This document shows, piece by piece, positions 9,711 to 16,820 of a stretch of 64,000 bases of DNA (its first letter is position 1; the number at the start of each line of letters is the position of its first letter). Source of the stretch: GCA-020344555 sp964548955 (GTDB lineage Bacteria; Planctomycetota; Phycisphaerae; UBA1845); NCBI GenBank assembly GCA_964548955.1, contig CAZJTP010000001.1, forward strand, positions 70,299-134,298. Reading direction: 5' to 3'. A model generated the notes under the pieces. It was given only the letters and a program-made list of their open reading frames with translations. It had not been told where the DNA came from and did no database searches. The position numbers and the translations under genes are program-made.

Positions 9711-10790
9711 CTACTCTCTCCCGTCAACCTTTTCGCGCAGCTCCTTCACCTCGCGCTCGAGGTCCTTGATCCGCTTGATCCAATCCGGCAGCTTCCCGAC
9801 CACATGAAACGACCGCTTGGCCTGGTCAATTGGAATCGCCGGTGAACCGAGCACGTCGGCGTTCGGCTCAACGTTGCCGGAAATACCGGACTGCCCCCCA
9901 GCCCGGGCGTGATCGCCGATCGTAAGATGCCCGTTGACGCCGACCTGACCGGCCAGCGTGACGTGCCGACCTACCGTCACTGAGCCGGCCACGCCAACCT
10001 GACCGACAAACAGACAACCAGGCCCCACCTTTGTCCCGTGACCGATCACCACGACGTTACCGAATTTCGTACCTGTGCCGATCTCCGTCTGCCCGAGCGT
10101 GGCCCGATCGATCGCACAATTTGCGCCGATCTCGATATCATCCCCAATAACAACCCGTCCGACCTGCGGTATTTTGACCCATTGATCCCCGTGAGGCGCG
10201 TAACCGAGCCCGTCTTCTCCGATGACGGTGCCGGCGTGGATCGTCACCCGATCGCCCAACACGCAATGATCATAGACCACGACGTTGGGGAATAAGACGC
10301 ATTCATTCCCGATCCGGACGCCGTCGGCGACGTAGCAGCCGGGGTAGATCGTGCACTTCTCACCAATTGTGACGTTTGTCGCGATCGTTGTACCGGCGGC
10401 GATGTTCGCGTTGGCACCGATCGTTGCCGTCGAGTCAATCGTCGCCCGCTCGCTGATACCCCAGCGTGGGTGCTTGCGGTGGCCGTGAAGCTTGATGATC
10501 GCCACCGTAACGGCGGCGTACGGATCGGCGCACCGGATTGCGGACACACCGTCGGGCACTGCCACATCGTCTTTCACAATGACGGCCGAAGCTCCGGTAA
10601 CGCCTAGTGCGCTTATGTACTTGGGATTGGAAAGGAAGCTGATCTCCCCGTCCGAGGCATCGTCAAGTGTGTTGACGGATTTTATGAGGCGATCCTGACC
10701 GTCCAGCCGGGCGGGAAATCCCGCGTCCGCAAGGACGTTGCAGAATTCAGTCAAACGAAGCTGGGGCACGCGCGCTTGTACCTCGCACAT
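9711..10790 (-). CDS. lpxD: UDP-3-O-acylglucosamine N-acyltransferase
   Basis: About 359 residues from ATG 10790 (AGGTGAT about 8 bases upstream); the frame could extend to 10847. Adds the second acyl chain in lipid A synthesis. The N-terminal domain contains SFLSNPKYISAL. The centre is a left-handed beta-helix of hexapeptide repeats (ATIGANANIAAGTTI, IHAGTVIGEDGLGYAP), with the active-site type histidine in VVIGHGTKVG. The C-terminus is an alpha-helical extension with coiled-coil character (KDLEREVKELREKV), as in known LpxD trimers. First gene of a two-gene operon with lpxI. Confidence 0.95.
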   Translation of the reverse strand: MCEVQARVPQLRLTEFCNVLADAGFPARLDGQDRLIKSVNTLDDASDGEISFLSNPKYISALGVTGASAVIVKDDVAVPDGVSAIRCADPYAAVTVAIIKLHGHRKHPRWGISERATIDSTATIGANANIAAGTTIATNVTIGEKCTIYPGCYVADGVRIGNECVLFPNVVVYDHCVLGDRVTIHAGTVIGEDGLGYAPHGDQWVKIPQVGRVVIGDDIEIGANCAIDRATLGQTEIGTGTKFGNVVVIGHGTKVGPGCLFVGQVGVAGSVTVGRHVTLAGQVGVNGHLTIGDHARAGGQSGISGNVEPNADVLGSPAIPIDQAKRSFHVVGKLPDWIKRIKDLEREVKELREKVDGRE

Positions 10791-11217
10791 CGGAGAATCA
10801 CCTGACCACCGGGGCGGCATTCTACGGACCTGCTTTTGACACTGCAAATCCAGCGACGGGCCGCAACATCAGACACCAAGCGATGTTCTCGTGCATCTTG
10901 TGGGATTCTCTGCGAAGCGTGGTACGCTGTTTGCCATCTCTCGGCAGAGGTGCAACTAGGCAGCCTCGAAGGTCGGGACGCGGCCCGGCCAACGAAGCGG
11001 TAACGCCGCTCTTCAGCAACCCTGCAATAAAAAATGCGCGTGTGGACAGGACGGTGACTTCGCCTGTAATCTGTGGGAAGGACTGGAACCCGGCAGGCAT
11101 CTGTAAACCGATGAGTAACGTCGAGTCGGACCGATTCAACAAAGAGAGGCGTGGCTGCTTTGCGGGCATAAAATCGCGCCGCCAACAACATCAATGTCCT
11201 TGAAGGAGGATATCGTA
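10791..11217. other. Divergent intergenic region
   Basis: About 430 bases between lpxD and the MFS gene, read outward on both sides. No coding frame, RNA gene or clear hairpin was recognised; both promoters are expected here. A strong AAGGAGGA ribosome site for the MFS gene lies at 11203-11210. Confidence 0.5.
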
Positions 11218-12564
11218 GTGGACAACGAGAAAGTCATGAACCGGTGGCTCGTAGTTATCGGTGCCATCCTGATTCAGTTGTGCCTCGGGGCCATCTACGC
11301 CTGGAGCGTATTTACTACCACGCTCAAGGCCGGCACTGATGACGGTGGTTACGGCTTCACGGCCACGCAGACTCAGTGGATCTTCTCTGCGGGACTCGCG
11401 GTGTTCGCACTCGTCATGCTCTTTGCGGGGCGTTGGCAGGCCAAAGTTGGTCCCAGGACCGTCGCCGCCGTTGGCGGCGTTGTGCTTGGGGCGGGCTACA
11501 TCCTCGGCGGTCTGTTGGGTAAGAGCTTCTGGCCACAGATGATCTGCATCGGGATCATCGGCGGGGCCGGTATCGGGCTCGCTTACGTGGTGCCAATCGC
11601 CGTTGGTGTAAAGTGGTTCCCGGACAAAAAGGGGATGATCACGGGACTGGCTGTCGCGGGCTTCGGATTCGGTGCGACGATTTGGGTCAAGCTGGCCGGT
11701 AGCTGGTTCGGAGGGCTGCTCAATGTGACCAACGTCTTCGGCCTGCCCGGGGTGCAAAGTGTATTCTTCATCTATGGAGTCGTGTTCCTCGTGTTGGTGC
11801 TTTTGGGCAGCATCGTCATGGTTAATCCACCCGCCGGGTGGAAGCCGGCTGGGTGGAATCCCGACGCCGCGGTTGGAGGCATAAAGGCGACCGGTGCCCT
11901 GGACCTTACCGCCACACAGATGGCAGGCACGCCTCAGTACTGGGGCCTATTGCTCATGTTCATCGGATCGGCGATGGCGGGTCTTATGGTGATCGGTGTC
12001 ATACGTCTTTTCGGCGAAGACAGCCTCCAAGCCAACAACGTGGCCAGTGACGCAGCCACGGCGGGGGCCATCGCCGGAACGGCCATGGCCTGGCTGGCTA
12101 TACTCAATGGTCTCGGACGCATCGTCTGGGGCATTGCTTCCGACAAGATCGGCCGCAAGACCGCCCTGTTCTTGATGTGTCTGATTCAGGGCGTCATGAT
12201 GTTGCTGTTCTTCAAGGTAGGCGGGACCAAGATGGGGCTGATTGTCGGCGCCAGCATCATCGGCTTCAACTTCGGCGGCAACTTCGCTTTGTTTCCTGCT
12301 GCAACCGCCGACTTCTTCGGCAACAAGAATGTTGGTTCGAACTATCCGTGGGTGTTCCTGGCCTACGGTATTGCCGGGATCGTCGGGCCGCAGATCGCGG
12401 GGCATTTCAAGGACACCGCCACCGGCGTCGATGCATGGAAGGTGCCCTTTATTGTAGCCGGCATCGCCTGCCTGGTCGCGGCTCTCTTGAGTCTGATGCT
12501 CAAAACGCCCAAGCCCAAAGCGATAGAACAAGCCACCGGACCTGAAACCGAGCCGGCCGCGTAA
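11218..12564 (+). CDS. MFS transporter, OFA (oxalate/formate antiporter) family
   Basis: 448 residues. The start is GTG 11218, placed by AAGGAGGA ending 7 bases upstream; an upstream ATG at 11194 precedes that site and is rejected. Twelve hydrophobic segments are visible. The N-terminal NRWLVVIGAILIQLCLGAIYAWSVF signature and WFPDKKG (loop 4-5) are typical of OFA-family monocarboxylate transporters. The central loop between the two halves is short. The substrate, probably a small carboxylate, cannot be told from sequence. The gene is followed by a perfect 12-bp hairpin. Confidence 0.88.
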   Translation: MDNEKVMNRWLVVIGAILIQLCLGAIYAWSVFTTTLKAGTDDGGYGFTATQTQWIFSAGLAVFALVMLFAGRWQAKVGPRTVAAVGGVVLGAGYILGGLLGKSFWPQMICIGIIGGAGIGLAYVVPIAVGVKWFPDKKGMITGLAVAGFGFGATIWVKLAGSWFGGLLNVTNVFGLPGVQSVFFIYGVVFLVLVLLGSIVMVNPPAGWKPAGWNPDAAVGGIKATGALDLTATQMAGTPQYWGLLLMFIGSAMAGLMVIGVIRLFGEDSLQANNVASDAATAGAIAGTAMAWLAILNGLGRIVWGIASDKIGRKTALFLMCLIQGVMMLLFFKVGGTKMGLIVGASIIGFNFGGNFALFPAATADFFGNKNVGSNYPWVFLAYGIAGIVGPQIAGHFKDTATGVDAWKVPFIVAGIACLVAALLSLMLKTPKPKAIEQATGPETEPAA

Positions 12565-12626
12565 CACGGTGCCGCCGCAGTGGCGGTCCTGTAGGTAAGG
12601 TATCGCACATCTTGGTGTGCAATACA

Positions 12627-12669
12627 GCGCGGGCGGGTCGCCAGTATCACACCAGCCACCCGCCCGCGC
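12627..12669. terminator. GC-rich 12-bp hairpin between convergent genes
   Basis: GCGCGGGCGGGT and ACCCGCCCGCGC form a perfect 12-bp stem with a 19-base loop, between the MFS gene (+) and the small ORF at 12722 (-). There is no T-run, so it is either an atypical bidirectional terminator or a repeat. Confidence 0.5.
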
Positions 12670-12721
12670 TTCCTGTGTTCAGCTTACCGAATTCTCAATT
12701 CTCAGCGGATTTAATCGCCAC

Positions 12722-12811
12722 CTACGTGGCGGCTGTGAACGATGAGAAAAGGTCCGGGAAGAACAACAGCACGGCAGCCAAGCCACCAATAATCCACCAC
12801 CAAATACCCAT
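12722..12811 (-). CDS. 29-residue hydrophobic membrane peptide
   Basis: ATG 12811 to TAG 12722 encodes a peptide beginning MGIWWWIIGGLAAVLLFFPD with a short polar C-terminus. An AAGGAGT ribosome site lies 7 bases upstream of the start, which is the main support for translation. One transmembrane segment with a triple Trp at the entrance is predicted. No family was recognised. It converges on the MFS gene with a hairpin between. It could be a regulatory membrane miniprotein or a toxin-like peptide; no evidence distinguishes these. Confidence 0.6.
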   Translation of the reverse strand: MGIWWWIIGGLAAVLLFFPDLFSSFTAAT

Positions 12812-13269
12812 GGTCAGACTCCTTCCTATCTGAAACATGAAACACAGCGCGCCACATCGCCCCGCGCCGGAACGACGCTCACGCTGCCGAAAGTATACCA
12901 CGTCACAACGACGTGTCCACAATTTTCTTTTGGCGACTGTCCCAATTAAGGAACAGCCCGTAGCGGCAAACCTGCCCGTCCTGCGGCGTGGGACGGGCGG
13001 AACGGGAACGGTGGTGTGCGTGGGTGGACTCCCCACGTTTGGCCTGAAACCGGGCGCGAAGCGCAAACCGTGGTGTTTGCCGGCTCTACACGCCTTGCTT
13101 GGATCGTATACGAACCGCGTCGGAAGCAGCAGGAATCCGCGCACGCCATGCAGTCCGACGAGACCGGCAGCCCTGCCGCCCCCGTGATCCGCATGGCGGT
13201 TGGCATCAAAGTTGCAGACGCATTCCGAACGCATACAGTGCAACAGACGCGGTATTGATAGGAATTAAC
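12812..13269. other. Intergenic, no gene recognised
   Basis: About 460 bases upstream of the porin gene. It contains a small hairpin (GCCCGTCC/GGACGGGC, 12974-12998). An open frame leads into the porin gene from 13099 but looks non-coding (Arg-rich, no ribosome site). Confidence 0.5.
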
Positions 13270-14619
13270 ATGTTTACCCGAAGATTCTTCCTCACAGCCT
13301 TCATTGTGGGGATTTCCACCGGTCAGCAACCACTCGCCCACACCGTGGGAGTGCAGCCGCCAGACAAACACGCGGCTCAGGGCGAGGCGGCAACTCCTGA
13401 ACAACCCGAGGCCGAACCGCCCGAACCGTTCCTGTCACTCAGTTCGTCGCGCGTAACAGGCGACTGGGGTGGCGTGCGCACGGACCTGGAGGAGCAGGGC
13501 GTTAGTCTGTCGATGATTCTGACCACATCCTACGCCCAGAACTTCCGCGGCGGGCTCAACACACATAACGCCAACGCCTTCTCCGGCGACTGGCGTATGA
13601 ACCTGACGTTGGACTTCGACAAGATGGGCCTGATCCCCGGCGGCTTCTTTTTCATCCGCGGGAAATCCAGTTGGAACAACGGTGTGGACGCCGACGTCGG
13701 AACGCTCGGGGCGACTCACTGGGTTTTCGGAAGTGGCGGTGATGAGGAATACTACATCGACAAGTGGTGGTACGGGCAACGAATGCTGGATGGCCGGTTG
13801 GAGTTCCGCATCGGTAAGCTGCTTACACCGGCAGACCTTTTTGACATTCCAGCGTATGCGAAGTGGCCTTGGGATCAGTTCATGAACGCGAACCTGAACA
13901 AGAGCCCGAACATCCCTCATCGCAAGTCCCCTGGAGCGTATCTAAAGATCAAGTTGTGTGATTTGGCGCACCTCACGATGGCAGCGGTGGACGGTGACCA
14001 GAAAGATGCGACGCTGGCCGCCGACGTCGAGCGGGCCCTGCACGGTCCAGCCACCTACATCGGACTGTGGGAACTCGTGTTAACTCCCAAGTTTGAAAGT
14101 GCCAATGGCGCGTTGCCGGGGAATTACCGGTTCGGGTGGTGGTATGACGGACGAACGAAGCGGGTGCTCAGGGATGAGTTGGGCGGCACACTGGCGCCGC
14201 GCCAGCGGAGCGATGACGTGGGCTGGTACCTGACGTTCGATCAATTTCTGTGGAAGGAAAACGACGATCCGAAGGACAAGCAGGGACTTGGGGCGTTCAT
14301 GCGATATGCCTTCGCCCATCCGGAGACGAACCAGATCAATCACTTCTGGTCGATCGGTGCCCAGTACGAGGGGCTGTTTCCCTATCGCGATAAGGACGTA
14401 CTAGCATTTGGTGTGGCCCAAAGCATGATGTCCAAAACGTTCCGCCACAACATCAATGACCTGGCCGATCGCGAGACGACCTACGAACTCTACTACGCCT
14501 ACCACGTTACGCCATGGTGCATCATCTCGCCCGACGTTCAGTTCATCACCAACCCCGGCGGGAACAAGGATGCGCGCGACGCCATCGTCGGCGGCGTGCG
14601 GGTGCGGGTTGCTTTCTAA
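13270..14619 (+). CDS. OprB-like carbohydrate-selective porin
   Basis: 449 residues from ATG 13270 (ATAGGA 6 bases upstream). A signal peptide (FFLTAFIVGISTGQQPLAHT) and a Pro/Glu-rich linker precede the barrel. SRVTGDWGGVRTDLEEQGVSL is the diagnostic opening of the OprB family, and the sequence ends with a strand closing in VRVRVAF, with the terminal Phe expected for outer-membrane insertion. It is presumed to be an outer-membrane channel for sugars or similar solutes. It stands alone, and no sugar genes flank it. Confidence 0.88.
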   Translation: MFTRRFFLTAFIVGISTGQQPLAHTVGVQPPDKHAAQGEAATPEQPEAEPPEPFLSLSSSRVTGDWGGVRTDLEEQGVSLSMILTTSYAQNFRGGLNTHNANAFSGDWRMNLTLDFDKMGLIPGGFFFIRGKSSWNNGVDADVGTLGATHWVFGSGGDEEYYIDKWWYGQRMLDGRLEFRIGKLLTPADLFDIPAYAKWPWDQFMNANLNKSPNIPHRKSPGAYLKIKLCDLAHLTMAAVDGDQKDATLAADVERALHGPATYIGLWELVLTPKFESANGALPGNYRFGWWYDGRTKRVLRDELGGTLAPRQRSDDVGWYLTFDQFLWKENDDPKDKQGLGAFMRYAFAHPETNQINHFWSIGAQYEGLFPYRDKDVLAFGVAQSMMSKTFRHNINDLADRETTYELYYAYHVTPWCIISPDVQFITNPGGNKDARDAIVGGVRVRVAF

Positions 14620-14850
14620 CACAGGTTACTGGGCCGAGAATCCCTTCCCGGGCCATTCGTGCGAGAAAGGATTCTCGCACGAGCGTTATGTTGGTTCCGA
14701 GCTGACCGGTTTTCGTCGACGCGCGTGCGGTAGCCCCACCGGACCTGCGCGGTGATTTGCGTTGCCCAGCTACGAAGATTACAGTAAGCGTCGTTGGGAT
14801 CGCAAACACAATGAACTTGTCGGGAGTCATTCGTCAATGAGGGAGCACAG

Positions 14851-15351
14851 ATGATGGAATGCTCTTGGAAAACCTCTTGGAGCTGCCCAACCGGGCATCA
14901 ATCTGCTCAGAACGGAAACCACAGACGCTCAACCGCACGCAGGGCACATGGGCGTCGTTTCGCTATTTGCCAATCGCCATCCGCCGTTGTGTTCGGCCTG
15001 GGCTTGCTGTGTGTGACGCTATCGGGTCCGGGCTGCCGTGAAAAAGACCCTGGTTTCGATGTGATCACGTTGGAGGGCAAGATCGACCGGATCAAGCGAA
15101 TCACCGACGAGACCGGCGAGATCACCGTCATCTACTACAGCGAGAAGCACAAGCAGGACATGGCCGGCATCGGGGTGGTCACGCGTGAAACGGAGATCAT
15201 GATCAACGGCGCTATCGCGAAGCTCAAGGATCTGCGCGAAGGCGACAGCGTGAGTGGCGAGGTCCGCGTCGAAAAGAAAGGCAAGGAGAAGCGCCAGATT
15301 GCCCTGAAGATCCACGTCGACCGCCCAACACCGGTCGGCGACGGAGGATAA
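14851..15351 (+). CDS. Small lipoprotein with OB-like domain
   Basis: 166 residues from ATG 14851, with GGGAG 6 bases upstream. The n-region is unusually long (about 40 residues), then a hydrophobic stretch and the lipobox LSGPGC with Cys62. The mature part (about 100 residues) alternates beta strands and charged turns (VITLEGKIDRIKR, GVVTRETEIMINGAIAKLKDLREGDSV), reminiscent of small OB-fold domains such as DUF5666. It is likely anchored in a membrane facing the periplasm; function unknown. Confidence 0.7.
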   Translation: MMECSWKTSWSCPTGHQSAQNGNHRRSTARRAHGRRFAICQSPSAVVFGLGLLCVTLSGPGCREKDPGFDVITLEGKIDRIKRITDETGEITVIYYSEKHKQDMAGIGVVTRETEIMINGAIAKLKDLREGDSVSGEVRVEKKGKEKRQIALKIHVDRPTPVGDGG

Positions 15352-15381
15352 GCTGTGCAGAGAGTTCAATGGACTCTGTGG

Positions 15382-15401
15382 GACCGACTTTCCAGTCGGT
15401 C
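15382..15401. repeat. Short dispersed hairpin (GACCGACT-TTCC-AGTCGGTC), copy 2
   Basis: A perfect 8-bp stem with loop TTCC, just downstream of the lipoprotein gene. It is related to the copy at 5945-5964. Confidence 0.65.
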
Positions 15402-15484
15402 AAGAGACAAGCCGGTGGCACCTTTCATGCAGGTTTGTGCAACCGGGTCTGAATGAAATGCGCTTGACGTAGTGCACTGGCTGT

Positions 15485-15657
15485 CTACGGTTCGCCGGCA
15501 AAAACCCATTGAAACGCCTGCAGATCGACCAGATCGATCGTGCCGTTTCGATTGATGTCATAGGATCTGCACTTATCCTCGACTACATCGTCTGGCCCGT
15601 GCCTTAAGAGCCAAAACCATGGTGCGTACCCGGGTGGCCGCGCATACTTGGCCGAAT
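15485..15657 (-). pseudogene. Dockerin-protein C-terminal remnant
   Basis: On the minus strand an open frame of 56 codons without a start ends at TAG 15485. It contains DINRNGTIDLVDLQAFQWVF, one complete dockerin/EF-hand-like calcium motif as found at the ends of the proteins at 2359 and 21856. The frame is closed upstream by a TAG at the very end of the SWIM gene. Only the tail of a former secreted protein remains. Confidence 0.65.
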
Positions 15658-15660
15658 TGA

Positions 15661-16809
15661 CTACGCCCTACGAATTTGCTGTTGCAGTTTCGCCAAAGCG
15701 GCAAGGGGGCGCGCCAGCAGCTTGAGTCGCCCCGTCGTGGCTTCCCAGCGATACACGCTGGCCGCTGAAACGTCCAGCTGCCGGGCGAACTTAGCCACCG
15801 AAAGCCCAAGTTGCTTGCGCAGTTGGGCCACCGACTTGCCCGTGGGTCGAATCTTCGGAGTAGCGCTGGCAGAATTCCTGTCCGGCACTGGTTTGTTGGT
15901 CGCGGGCTTGGAGGATTTCTTGCGGACAGCAGATTTTCGTTTCGCTTTCTTAGAGACCTTGGCTTGGTCCCTGGCCGGTGTGCGTGTTCGCCGCGCACGA
16001 CTGGGCGCGACCGCTCCCTCACGGTCGCGGCTCGGAATGGCGGCACGTTTCTCGGCGTGTCGTTGTTTCTTCGTCTCAGTTCTCGGAGCAGGTTGCTCCG
16101 TGCCCGCAACATCAAGGTCGATACCGAAGATGTCGCCGAGCTGATCGTCGTCCAGTGAATCGCCCGTTGCGACGGGACCCGGCATTGCCATCTCGGTGGA
16201 AATCAACTCCTGGGCATCGACATCGCGGAGCAGGAACAACAGTTCAGGTTGGTTGTCGAGCCGACTGCCGACACCGTACAGCGTGGCCGCGACGTGTTTG
16301 CACATCACCGCCCAATCAGGACAACTGCAGGCGAGTTCGATCTCACGTGGCTGAGGGAAGAGACCGTGCGCACGGTCCGTTACGACGGTCATGACCTGGT
16401 CAGACAACTTGCCCTGGAGTAGTTCCAGCATGGAACCGATCTGTCCGGCGCACCTCTCCTTAACGGACTTCCAGATGGTCGGCTTCAGCTTCTTGATGCG
16501 GATGCTCGTGTTGTACAGCTCGGAGCCGCTGACGATAGCTTCGATACGCCCGGGGCGGATGGACAGGTGGCAGACCGAGCCGTTGCGAACATACGTTCGC
16601 CCACGCGGCAAGCGGTTCTCGTAGTCGGAGAATGATTCCAGATGGTCGCACCAGCCCTTGCCCCAGAAGCTCCGTGCAATCGTCCGCCCTTCGATCTCGA
16701 CCGGCTGAATGTCCTTGCCCTTCTTGCGGAGCTTCTCAATTTTGCGCAAGGCGTTGGCGCGTCGCCGGGCCACGGGAACATATGGACTCCATTGTCTCCA
16801 GGACATCAC
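15661..16809 (-). CDS. SWIM zinc-finger protein with C-terminal HTH, partner of SNF2 helicase
   Basis: 382 residues. The SWIM motif CSCPDWAVMCKH (about residues 165-176) is a CxC...CxH zinc site. The C-terminal about 60 residues (SVAQLRKQLGLSVAKFARQL, then VSAASVYRWE) form a helix-turn-helix of Cro/XRE character. Between them is a Lys/Arg/Ala/Pro-rich linker of about 100 residues that includes an in-frame palindrome (16007-16028). The start is 11 bases after the SNF2 stop on the same strand, so the two are co-transcribed. SWIM-SNF2 pairs are a known bacterial arrangement, probably acting on DNA or nucleoprotein; the DNA target is unknown. Confidence 0.85.
   Translation of the reverse strand: MMSWRQWSPYVPVARRRANALRKIEKLRKKGKDIQPVEIEGRTIARSFWGKGWCDHLESFSDYENRLPRGRTYVRNGSVCHLSIRPGRIEAIVSGSELYNTSIRIKKLKPTIWKSVKERCAGQIGSMLELLQGKLSDQVMTVVTDRAHGLFPQPREIELACSCPDWAVMCKHVAATLYGVGSRLDNQPELLFLLRDVDAQELISTEMAMPGPVATGDSLDDDQLGDIFGIDLDVAGTEQPAPRTETKKQRHAEKRAAIPSRDREGAVAPSRARRTRTPARDQAKVSKKAKRKSAVRKKSSKPATNKPVPDRNSASATPKIRPTGKSVAQLRKQLGLSVAKFARQLDVSAASVYRWEATTGRLKLLARPLAALAKLQQQIRRA
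16007..16028. repeat. Palindrome inside the SWIM gene linker
   Basis: GCGACCG, spacer CTCCCTCA, CGGTCGC: a perfect 7-bp stem located within coding DNA. It is translated in frame as the PSRDREGAVAPS segment of the linker. Confidence 0.6.
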
Positions 16810-16820
16810 GCCCTCACTCC

